NCBI GenBank assembly: GCA_002474345.1
Contig: DKQD01000116.1
Span: 1-27,092, forward strand
Direction of reading: 5' to 3'
Length of the DNA stretch: 27,092 nt
DNA from: Bacteriovoracaceae bacterium UBA7317
Lineage (GTDB): Bacteria; Bdellovibrionota; Bacteriovoracia; Bacteriovoracales; Bacteriovoracaceae
Within the stretch, counting starts at the first letter, position 1. Every line of letters begins with the position of its first letter. A model generated the notes under the pieces. The model searched no databases. It was not told where the DNA came from and saw only the letters and a list, made by a program, of their open reading frames with translations. Positions 8,401-15,400 of the stretch are shown in pieces. The translations under genes were made by a program, and so were the position numbers.

Positions 8401-9854
8401 AGGGGATTTTTGAAGAAGAGGGGCTTGATCTGTCTGACCCAGACAATGTGATTCTTACCATGAGTGGCGCTTTCTCAGACATCGATAGAGATGGAGATAT
8501 TGATTTTGTTCAAGGTAACTGGTCCTACGGTGCCTATAATTTTAGACGACTTAAAGTTGAAACTAGTGTGAACAGAATTTTTTTGAATACTGGAACTAAA
8601 GGAAAAATTTTTAAAAGAAGTCATTTTAAGGATAATCTTAAGGGAGAGACTCTTAGTACCCTTTTAACTGATATAAACCAGGATGGAAAAGTTGACCTTT
8701 TTACAGGCAATGACTTTTCTATTCCGGATGGCCTCTATTTAGGAAAGGATAAAGGAAAGTTTCAAAAAATTAAAAAGTCAGATAAAATAATTCCCCTTAT
8801 TTCAAAGTTCACCATGAGTTTTGATAGTGCTGATATCAATAATGATCTTCACCTTGACCTCTTTTCAGCCGAGATGGCCTTTGTTGGAAATAAAAAGGAT
8901 GATAATTATTGTGATTCTATAAAAAATAAATTTGCTAAATCAAAATGCCAAAATCATTTTTCCATAAGAAGGGTTTCAAGAAAAAGGGATATTGAAAAAT
9001 GCTCTCAATACAAAGGAGAGACCAATAAAAACTGCCTTTTTAGTATGATGATTGGAATAATGACTGAATCTCAAGATACAAAAAATTGTGATAAGATACC
9101 GACCTCTTTAAAAGAGGCAAGAATTTTTTGCCAGCGCCTTTTTGATCTTAAAAAAATTCAAGACCAAACAGTAACAGACAGAAACTTTGATAAGGAAGAC
9201 CTACCTCAAAAGGGGATGAGTAACCTCCTTTTAATGAACAATGGGTTGGGGGCCTTTGTTGATCAAACGAAAAAGTTTGGCGTGATAAATAGCTTTTGGA
9301 GCTGGAATTCAAAGTTTGCCGATCTCGATAATGATGAATGGCAGGACCTTTATGTAGGAAATGGCTTTCTTTACAACGATGAAATGAGCACCAATGTCTT
9401 TTTTCATAACCAAAATGGAAAAACTTTTCTTCAAAAGGAAAAGGAATTTGGGCTAGAAGACTTTATCCACACCCATTCCTATACCTATATTGATTACGAT
9501 CTCGATGGTGACTTAGATATCCTCTCAACGGGAAGCTACGCTCCCTTAAGACTTTTTAAAAACAACCTTAAAAAGGGCAACTCGATCTCTTTTTCCTTTA
9601 TTGACCACAAGGGGAACCGTGATGGAATTGGAAATAGGGTCATTATCCATTATGGGAAAGATGGTGAAAAACGGCAAATTAGGGAAGTAAAAATGGGAGG
9701 AGGGTTCCTTTCCTTTGACAGACCTTGGGCCTATTTTGGTCTTGGGACCAATAATAAGGTCAAGAAGGTTGAGGTCATTTGGTCTACAGGGGAAAATGAA
9801 ATCATTAACCAAGATTTTGAAGAAGGAAGGCATTACCAAATAGAAAGAGAATAA
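5493..9854 (+). CDS. Permease fused to Cys-pair repeat domain, FG-GAP/VCBS propeller and ASPIC/UnbV tail
   Basis: A 1453-residue paralogue of the protein at 2331-5456. The permease part (about 20-370) has PLGVCANCVAPIGQGMYKTG, IHSSPSLNIIV and PVPIAFDLVFSFVLL. Residues about 404-790 then hold 13 Cys-pair modules absent from the partner. The propeller follows (about 860-1360), with calcium-loop motifs DFNNDLWPD, DINNDGWKD, DIDRDGDID, DINQDGKVD, DLDNDEWQD and DYDLDGDLD. It is interrupted at bases about 8898-9160 by three more Cys pairs, the same place as in the paralogue. The tail (GGGFLSFDRPWAYFGLG, then VEVIWSTG) is a good ASPIC/UnbV match. The start is uncertain: GTG at 5493 has CAGG directly abutting, while the in-frame ATG at 5529 has no ribosome-binding site but lies where a sigma-28-like promoter would start a leaderless transcript. 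The likely location is the inner membrane with a large periplasmic part. The substrate is unknown. Confidence 0.85.
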   Translation: MLNNTSKDRQVFMGFKHKRPLFLGVLLIIFTLIFWTQSRYPQLNEKEQMSGRLKINEALSFDVVYPIHDKDPLFKKIAYSFINWCATNKNGMIFGVLFATLFLTLLQNVPKRPKTKNRFIHSLVGMLLGAPLGVCANCVAPIGQGMYKTGEKPETILATIHSSPSLNIIVLTMLFSLFPLDFAIIKVLFSVFFILVVTPILTKAFSNDIKVPEEFCPIEIVPKENWATAIKESFKGFFKNLLYILWETVPIMFLAGILGLAVVEIFDLSFLQSPKDSFPLYFLIALIGTFLPVPIAFDLVFSFVLLKSGLGIGPALTFNFCLGIFSIYPFFIIYQTLSKKLAFGVFVSTMVVGILAGYTVSLKHLYTERRDLAILNKNIKELEKNAQKKGSLKGDQFYGLVLKTCSLYDGQTQKDECIENNIFNEAKAKMNYFYCLVGKVRTQDKKNQCLKRLLPHFILAGKFEPGFCYSNEPKEKKSCLKKLTIYREVSLKKDPSFCKKLKKEKLIKECQSIMVDHLLSKGGDIELCLQKEDVRKCLDNNQRIQDLSIKGNFGFKRCLLYKSKEGQDLCIDELFFFSAYPRVSLGCERVKDNKLKMRCLKVKEFSEVAKKGGPFSFCEENFKKKHILDFCETTLLRNLFIEGGDPVKKCKRFKKPSKCLKAVSVHLYERKGIESKEDLCSLVPDAKIKSYCQEEIAYRENFTFEMLNNCSSNEAKGFVPERQCELNAINNFKKNKIKEEVCSFIKYPKERKNCFKNTMFMHAALGNLEKCSLLKGDDNKECHKVYKDFKIKMGLRGGLSTLFVDTHLKKLEKKEKRSSFKGEKLKKAKSLKLSPFYKSKNLTIQSFPYFERSKGNAFSTLFQKIEGPEIGLSYSYGFSILENFEPFKYGKGISSGDFNNDLWPDIAVATETGVQLYQNLGNGRFQRVPFNPKTKGIPFLTTLVDINNDGWKDLYISSYGGLNHFYLNQKGIFEEEGLDLSDPDNVILTMSGAFSDIDRDGDIDFVQGNWSYGAYNFRRLKVETSVNRIFLNTGTKGKIFKRSHFKDNLKGETLSTLLTDINQDGKVDLFTGNDFSIPDGLYLGKDKGKFQKIKKSDKIIPLISKFTMSFDSADINNDLHLDLFSAEMAFVGNKKDDNYCDSIKNKFAKSKCQNHFSIRRVSRKRDIEKCSQYKGETNKNCLFSMMIGIMTESQDTKNCDKIPTSLKEARIFCQRLFDLKKIQDQTVTDRNFDKEDLPQKGMSNLLLMNNGLGAFVDQTKKFGVINSFWSWNSKFADLDNDEWQDLYVGNGFLYNDEMSTNVFFHNQNGKTFLQKEKEFGLEDFIHTHSYTYIDYDLDGDLDILSTGSYAPLRLFKNNLKKGNSISFSFIDHKGNRDGIGNRVIIHYGKDGEKRQIREVKMGGGFLSFDRPWAYFGLGTNNKVKKVEVIWSTGENEIINQDFEEGRHYQIERE
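5497..5522 (+). promoter_or_regulatory. Possible sigma-28-like promoter before the large permease fusion
   Basis: TAAA (5497-5500), a 14-base gap and ACCGACAA (5515-5522) resemble TAAA-N15-GCCGATAA with two mismatches in the -10 box. The 13-mer AGACCGACAAGTT (5513-5525) recurs exactly at 21841-21853, upstream of a receptor gene. If it is a promoter, it lies inside the reading frame opened at GTG 5493 and favours the ATG at 5529. Confidence 0.35.
6703..7838 (+). repeat. Thirteen tandem C-x(8-13)-C modules in the permease fusion
   Basis: This coding region contains 26 cysteines arranged as 13 close pairs (spacings 8, 10, 11, 12 or 13 residues), recurring about every 30 residues. Between pairs the sequence is Lys-rich and alternates in a helix-like way. 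Examples are CKKLKKEKLIKEC, CERVKDNKLKMRC and CSFIKYPKERKNC. The pattern suggests a solenoid of helical hairpins, each pinned by a disulfide. I do not recognise it as a named repeat family. Confidence 0.8.
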
Positions 9855-9883
9855 GGAGAGCTTTAAAGATTAAAAAGCTCCCC
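9855..9883. terminator. Bidirectional stem-loop between convergent genes
   Basis: GGAGAGCTTT (9855-9864) pairs with AAAGCTCCCC (9874-9883) with one mismatch, right after the stop of the permease fusion. On the minus strand it lies just downstream of the 9907-10572 gene. T-rich sequence follows only loosely on either strand, so the terminator function is inferred from position and stem. Confidence 0.6.
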
Positions 9884-9906
9884 TTCAAATATTCCAATGA
9901 TTTTTT

Positions 9907-10572
9907 TTATTTTTTACTTAGGTCAACAGAGTCTGGATGGATGAGCACACCATTTCTTTTTGTATTAAAAAAGAGCATCATTTCGCCATTGGCCCCATTG
10001 ACAAAAGCATTGTAGCTCATTTTTGCACCATCTGGTGCTGTAAATTTAATATCGGCCGTCTCAACGGGAAAGCCCGTTTTACCGTTAACAATAATGAACT
10101 TTTTATCAAGTTTAGTAATAGAGATATCTCCTCTAGAAAAAGCTGGAGCTGTTTTTAAAATGTTAAGGAGTTTTTGATCCCAATCAGCAACAGGCTTACC
10201 ACCTATAATACGAGTTCCTGCGGGAATGTCTTTTAAAGGGTTTCCTTTGGCATCAATAAAGAATCTATCATCTTTTTTAAGGCCAAAAGGTCTATCTAAA
10301 GTAAAGTTAGCTAAATAACCCTTATCACCAGTGGGAACTTCGTCTTGTGGTTTTCCCGTTTCAAAGACGGTTTCTTCCTGAACCGGTTCTGAAGCTGCTC
10401 CTTCTTCCTCGAGAGGGCTTGAAGCTGTTTCAGATGATTTTTTTTCCGTCGTTTCCTCAGGTGCCTCTACACTGGCCTCTTGATTGTTTGTTCCGCCGTC
10501 ATCTTTTTTTGTTAGGTTAATACCACCTAAAACAACAAGGACGCCCACTAAAACACCTAAAACAATTTTCAT
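9907..10572 (-). CDS. Unknown envelope protein with acidic linker
   Basis: A 221-residue protein not recognised as any family. It has an N-terminal membrane segment or signal anchor (3-20). Next is a low-complexity linker rich in Glu, Ser, Thr and Pro (about 25-80), then a compact domain (about 85-218) of mixed beta character with GYLANFTLDRPFGLKKDD, IPAGTRIIGGKPV and FIIVNGKTGFPV. The acidic linker suggests a domain held away from the membrane in the periplasm. The start is well supported by CAGGAG six bases before the ATG. It has its own gap of about 185 bases upstream with a possible sigma-28-like box (10650-10674) and shares a bidirectional stem-loop with the convergent permease fusion. 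There are no cysteines and no catalytic motif. Confidence 0.75.
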   Translation of the reverse strand: MKIVLGVLVGVLVVLGGINLTKKDDGGTNNQEASVEAPEETTEKKSSETASSPLEEEGAASEPVQEETVFETGKPQDEVPTGDKGYLANFTLDRPFGLKKDDRFFIDAKGNPLKDIPAGTRIIGGKPVADWDQKLLNILKTAPAFSRGDISITKLDKKFIIVNGKTGFPVETADIKFTAPDGAKMSYNAFVNGANGEMMLFFNTKRNGVLIHPDSVDLSKK

Positions 10573-10649
10573 TGGAAACTCCTGTTATGTTTTCAAAATT
10601 TATTCTACATGAAAAACATACTTTGTTAAAAAATAAATTAGTTAAATCC

Positions 10650-10674
10650 TTGTCGGTTTTTTATTTCATTTTTA
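10650..10674 (-). promoter_or_regulatory. Possible sigma-28-like promoter
   Basis: Minus strand: TAAA (10674-10671), a 13-base gap and ACCGACAA (10657-10650). The -10-like octamer is identical to those at 5515 and 21843. The spacing is short for sigma-28, so this is a weak call. It would give a leader of about 70 bases for the gene starting at 10572. Confidence 0.3.
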
Positions 10675-10757
10675 TTGAACAAAATGGAGGTTTTTTAGAG
10701 TTCATAAAATTCATTCACTACTAGATTAAATTTTTAAATAAATTTATGGTTAAAGAA

Positions 10758-11324
10758 TTAATCTTTCTCAGTTAATTTTTTTGAAAGTGATGCTTCTTTT
10801 TTCATAAAAATTTTGAACGTTAAGGTAAGCCAAAACAATGTGACTACTAAAGAGATGTAAAAGATGATTTTTAAAATAAATTGACTTCCTTCCCCCGCCT
10901 CTTTCATTTTTTCTAGATCAAAATAGACCTTTTCCTTTGTCCGAAGACCACCTAATTGTAAAACCTTTTTATTGACCTGATTTTTTTGAATCGTTATATA
11001 AAGGACATCACCAGGGACCACTTCCCGCTTGAAAGAATTTATATCAAAATGTTTAAAATAAAAATCACTGAGACCCACGAGTTTTCCTCCCTTCATTTTT
11101 AAAAGAAAGGTTGAGCTTTTCTGTGGTCCGTAACCACCCCTTGCTGAGGCCCTTGAAACCACTTTAGAGTCTTCATAAGTGGCTTTTATTTCCATCCATA
11201 ATTTCTCTTGTATGTTAATTCCTCGAAAACTTATTTTATAGAGGATAAAGCTGATGAGTATAAAAAAGAGAGAAAATCCTCCAAATAAAATTTTTCCTGT
11301 GTTTAAGCTTCCCTTTTTTTGCAT
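10758..11324 (-). CDS. Two-pass membrane protein of unknown function
   Basis: A 188-residue protein from ATG 11324, preceded by GGAGG with eight-base spacing. An upstream in-frame GTG (11339) would add five residues but has no ribosome-binding site, so it is not preferred. The topology is a TM segment near the N-terminus (about 12-32), a loop domain of about 110 residues, then a second TM (about 148-170) and a Lys-rich tail ending SKKLTEKD. This leaves both ends in the cytoplasm and the middle domain outside. That middle domain contains GGYGPQKSSTFLLKMKGGKLVGL and VVPGDVLYITIQKNQV, a beta-rich pattern reminiscent of small two-TM proteins such as DUF3592-like families, but the similarity is only in general layout. 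Upstream and divergent is the gene at 11511. No function is assigned. Confidence 0.75.
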   Translation of the reverse strand: MQKKGSLNTGKILFGGFSLFFILISFILYKISFRGINIQEKLWMEIKATYEDSKVVSRASARGGYGPQKSSTFLLKMKGGKLVGLSDFYFKHFDINSFKREVVPGDVLYITIQKNQVNKKVLQLGGLRTKEKVYFDLEKMKEAGEGSQFILKIIFYISLVVTLFWLTLTFKIFMKKEASLSKKLTEKD

Positions 11325-11439
11325 AGTTAGATCCTCCACTCAATGGCTTTTCGATAACTTAACGATAAAGTTTAATGTCATAGAAACTATTGATATTTTT
11401 AAAATTATTTTAAAATGTGAAAAACTCTTAATGTTAAGC

Positions 11440-11468
11440 TTGAGTCAAATATTATTCAAACGTAAAAT
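11440..11468 (+). promoter_or_regulatory. Sigma-70-like promoter
   Basis: TTGAGT (11440-11445), a 17-base spacer and TAAAAT (11463-11468). Four of six and five of six bases match TTGACA/TATAAT at ideal spacing. The expected start is near 11475, giving a leader of about 35 bases that contains the GGGAG ribosome-binding site of the gene at 11511. Confidence 0.55.
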
Positions 11469-11510
11469 AAGTGAAAAGAACTCATTATTCTACTTTTTGG
11501 GAGTTTGAAT

Positions 11511-12143
11511 ATGCTTAATTTAAGAGTCGTGGCGCTTTCCCTTGTCGTTGTCTTTATTGGTCTTTTCACCTTTAGGGCCTTAAAAGATGAGCCTAGTAGA
11601 AAAATCGCTAGTAGTGATATAGGCCGGGAACAGGCAAGAGATATAAGGCCTGAAAAAAAGAAGGCCATTGTTCAAGTTGTAAAAGAAGGGGAGTTGATTC
11701 CTGACTATAAGGGAAATGAAATGCTTCTTCAGGATAAAACCTTAAGTGAAAAGACCTTGGACCTTTCAAAAAAGGCCACAGGTAAATATGAGAAATACCC
11801 TATTTACCAAGGAAGAATAGTCGTTGAAGTTCATGGAGGGTCTGTTCTTGTTCCGGAAAACGTACCTAAAAAGTTCGTTCTTTCTTCAGAGGGAGAACAT
11901 TCTGAACTTGTCCCAAAAGTCTTTAAGTTTTTTAGTAACCTTGGCTTTAATCAAGATAATAAAATGAAGGTCGTTCGAGGAGACAGCTTTCTTGCCCTCC
12001 GAGGCGATGAAGCGCTTAAGGTTGAGGCCTTCACAGTTAGTTATAATTGGAATGGTACCGCTAAAAAAGAGACCTGGCTTATGAGGACGATTAACGGTCG
12101 CATGTATAAAAAACTAAGAGAACCTCTGATTGCCTCCAACTAA
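11511..12143 (+). CDS. Unknown membrane-anchored or secreted protein
   Basis: A 210-residue protein. The chosen start is ATG 11511, seven bases after GGGAG (11499-11503). An in-frame TTG at 11505 would sit too close to that site. A hydrophobic segment (about 5-20, VVALSLVVVFIGLFTF) is followed by RALKDEP, so it is a signal anchor or signal peptide without a clear cleavage motif. The rest is a charged linker (20-75) and a soluble domain (about 90-208) with alternating beta/turn sequence (GRIVVEVHGGSVLVP, KVVRGDSFLALRGDEALKVEAFTVSYNWNG). There are no cysteines and no recognised family. It stands as a single gene between a good sigma-70-like promoter and a stem-loop terminator at 12178. Its size and anchor-linker-domain layout resemble the gene at 9907, but I see no sequence similarity. 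Confidence 0.75.
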   Translation: MLNLRVVALSLVVVFIGLFTFRALKDEPSRKIASSDIGREQARDIRPEKKKAIVQVVKEGELIPDYKGNEMLLQDKTLSEKTLDLSKKATGKYEKYPIYQGRIVVEVHGGSVLVPENVPKKFVLSSEGEHSELVPKVFKFFSNLGFNQDNKMKVVRGDSFLALRGDEALKVEAFTVSYNWNGTAKKETWLMRTINGRMYKKLREPLIASN

Positions 12144-12177
12144 AAAACTAAATTTAGTTAACAAATAATGTTTCTTT

Positions 12178-12202
12178 AAAGGCCCCTTCTGGAGCCTTTT
12201 TG
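12178..12202 (+). terminator. Rho-independent terminator
   Basis: AAAGGC (12178-12183) pairs with GCCTTT (12194-12199), with inner CC/GG pairing, followed by a T5 run and TTG. It lies 35 bases after the stop of the gene at 11511-12143. Confidence 0.7.
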
Positions 12203-12220
12203 TTAGGACTTTGTCAGGGA

Positions 12221-12241
12221 TGCGTACAATAATTGTTTGCA
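12221..12241. promoter_or_regulatory. Operator-like 21-base dyad
   Basis: TGCGTACAAT-A-ATTGTTTGCA is symmetric at 8 of 10 positions around a central A. It lies about 230 bases upstream of the RHS gene and could bind a dimeric regulator. No regulator gene is in the window. Confidence 0.3.
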
Positions 12242-12404
12242 CCCATAGAAATTTTATTGAAATTTAAATAAATCTTAGAGACTTTTAAAAGGACCAAAAA
12301 ATAAAAATTGATAAAAAAAAGAAATGATTACACCGCCTTACTCTGCACCTTCTATTTCCCAAGTGACAATTAATAAAATCAAACTAAGAAAAGTCTAACC
12401 CTCT

Positions 12405-12410
12405 TATAAT
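12405..12410 (+). promoter_or_regulatory. Possible -10 box of the RHS gene
   Basis: An exact TATAAT lies 64 bases before the RHS start codon. No recognisable -35 element is found at 16-18 bases upstream, so this could need an activator or be chance in AT-rich DNA. Confidence 0.3.
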
Positions 12411-12473
12411 GGAATGTAGAAAACTTAACAAAAGAAAATATTTAATTTTTGTCAATTTCATATTGGGGTCATT

Positions 12474-15400
12474 ATGAAAAGCTTTTGGAAAAAAATTTAC
12501 CTTTGGTTAGCAGTTATAGCACTTGCCCTCTCTGGCAGCGTCTACTCTGGTGGTGGTGGTGAAACTGCACAAGAGAAAGCAGACAGGGAGCAAAGGGAAC
12601 GGGAACAAAAGCAAGAGAAGAGTAAGAAAGCGGGTAAATTTGAGGATCTGGCCCCTTTAACTTATACAGATGATAAGCAAGAACCCATTTCTCCTAAGGC
12701 CCACGGGCGGCTCACAGGTAAATTTTCTATCAGTAAGAAAAGTGGGTCGGCCGAATACAATATACCCATCACAGTCGCAAAAGGCTTTAAGGGTCTAAGC
12801 CCCGGCCTCTCGCTTCATTACCAGTCGGATGGGCAAAATGGAGTTTATGGCGTTGGATGGAGCTTGGGGGGGATACCATCACTGTCACGCTGTGGTACTA
12901 ACGCAACAGTCGATGGTGTCGAAACTTATAATAGAGAGGCCAAGACCAAAGTAGTTGAGAAAGGGAGAAAATATTATATTAAAAACAAGAAAGGTCTTAA
13001 GTTTGACTTCAAGGCAGGTGTTAATAAGGGTATGGAATTAAGACCTTATGATCAGCTTTGCTTTAATGGTGTCAGGCTTAAGCTTAAATCAGGGGATCAC
13101 GGAAAGAAGGGGGCCGAATATAGATCCATTCATGACCGCTGGGTTAAGGCCAAAATCACTAGCGCTAACTATGGAAAGTGGATGGTCAATTGCCTTAGCG
13201 CCAATCATGAATATTGTATAATTAAAGTTTACGATTCAACGGGGAAAGTGACGGCTTTTTCCAATTATTCTCACCATGATAAAAGAACCTTTTTTCCTGA
13301 GTACACAGAGGATAAGAAAGGAAACAGATTAGAGTATCAATGGACAAATGAATACGATAAAGAAACCCTTCTAGCTTCTGTTAATTACGTTTCTAATCCA
13401 AAGACAGGCCGTGAGGCCAGCCGAAGAGTTCACTTCTATTATGATGACCGCCCCGACAAAAAGAAATCCTATTCAGGTGGTTATGAGTTTAAAAGTTATA
13501 AGCGTCTTAAAACAATTGAGGCCCATCACCGAAGTGGGACGAGTGATTGGCTTGTGACTAATAGATGGCACCTCAAATATAAAAAAAGTAAGACGACAAG
13601 AAGAAGCCTTCTTACCTCGGTTCAGCTTTGTGATGGAATGACTAACGGGAAATGTCTTCCAGCAACTGAGTTTGATTACTCCGAAGGGGTCAACCCGCTA
13701 AAGGCCTTTAGTCAAAACGATAAAGAATACCATTTAGATAAAGCTTCACCAGAAATCAAATTTGAATCACTGAGTTCGAAGGTCGTGGGAGATGTCAATG
13801 GAGACGGCCTTGCTGACCTTGTTTGGGTTGAAAGAGATAAGGGTAGTCGGAGCGAATGTGGTCCGTTTGAAAAAAATAAGGCCAATGATGGCGTCGATAT
13901 GGCCTGTAGTAGTTTAAATCAATTCTCTAACGGCCAAAGAAAATTCGGCCCTAAAAAATGCGTTTGCATGAAAAACGATAGTGAGGCCCCCTCTAGCCTG
14001 ATTCTTCCTGGGGACCATAACAATGATGGAAAGATGGACCTTATTTATTTCAGTGCTGTTTCAAAACATTTCACTAACCATAGAGTTATGGTTGTTAGAG
14101 GAGGAGTGAATGGATTTGAAGAACCTAGCTTTATTGAAAATGAGGAAAGGAGTGAAAGTGTTCATCTAAACAACAAAACGTCATGGGGTATGTTAGGCGA
14201 TTTTGTCTATAGAGGGGACGTACACAGCAAACAGAGCGTAAAAGATCTAGGCAAAGAGCAATGGGGCACTAACTACCCTCGAATGTTGGGTGATTTTAAC
14301 GGTGACGGTATTAAAGACATGTTGGGTTTTGCCCATAATAATGTCGTTGTTCACTTGGGAGAGCTTAAAGGGAACAATAAAGATAAGGCACGACTTGGCT
14401 ATGGTTCAAATTGGTTAAGCCAAATGACAAAAGGTAAAGGTGGATGGAACTCAGATAAACATCCTCGGATGACGGGTGATGTGACAGGAGACGGTCTAGC
14501 AGACATTATTGGGTTCGCTAGTAAAAATGTTTCAGTCGCCGTTAACACAGGACAAGACTTTTTAGATGGCAGAAATTGGCATAGTGGAATGGGGTCTAGT
14601 GATGGATGGAAACTTCACCGCCATAAAAGGATCATGAGTGACGTTAATGGTGATGGGCTGATGGACATTATCGCCTTTGGTGAACAGAAAACTATGGTCT
14701 ATGTTAGTACTGGGTCGTCTTTTAAGTGGTTTTGGGATTCAAAAGATTTCGCTGCCAAAGAATGGGATGAAGGAAATGAGCCAAGGTTTGCTCAAGACCT
14801 AAATGGCGATGGTATGGCAGACCTCATTGGTTTTAGTAATGATGGACATATTGTTGTTCGATACGCTACCGGAACGGGTTTTGGTCCTTTGCATTCGGTT
14901 AGTTCTAGCGGGATTATGACGGGTAAAAACAATTGGACAGGGGAGAATAACCCTAGAATGTTTGCGGATGTTAACGGAGATGGACTCCCTGATCTTATTG
15001 GATACGCAAATAATTGGGCCAATGTTGTTATTAACCAAAATGCCGATGCGGAGAGAGGGATTCCCGCTGATAAGATAGTGAAAGTAACAGATGGTTATGG
15101 AGAGCCTCTAGACATAGAGTATGCCACAATCATTCATGGAGAAAAAGGACTTAGAAAGGCAACAGGTCAACTTGGTGGAAAGGACGTCCCTCATTACCAA
15201 TCGACAAAAACTTATAAGTACCCTCAAAGTGGCAACGTGGGGAGTGAACCGATCGTTAAAAAGACCACGCTCTCTAATTCTGCCGGAACGGATGTCGAAA
15301 CTGAATACTTCTATCAAAACATGAGTAATAACGTTAATGGGCTCGGTTCAGAAGGGTTTGAGATTTTTGTCTCAAAAAATGTTGAAACAGGCGCCCATGT

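Larger units (their letters stand above)
12144..12473. other. 330-base intergenic region before the RHS gene
   Basis: It contains the terminator of the preceding gene, an interrupted 21-base dyad, a lone TATAAT and AT-rich sequence. A 24-codon ORF (12324-12398) has no convincing ribosome-binding site. I see no RNA gene or mobile element in it. Confidence 0.6.

Noticed and set aside
12324..12398. 24-codon ORF in the intergenic region before the RHS gene
   Set aside because: There is no convincing ribosome-binding site and the peptide is featureless.
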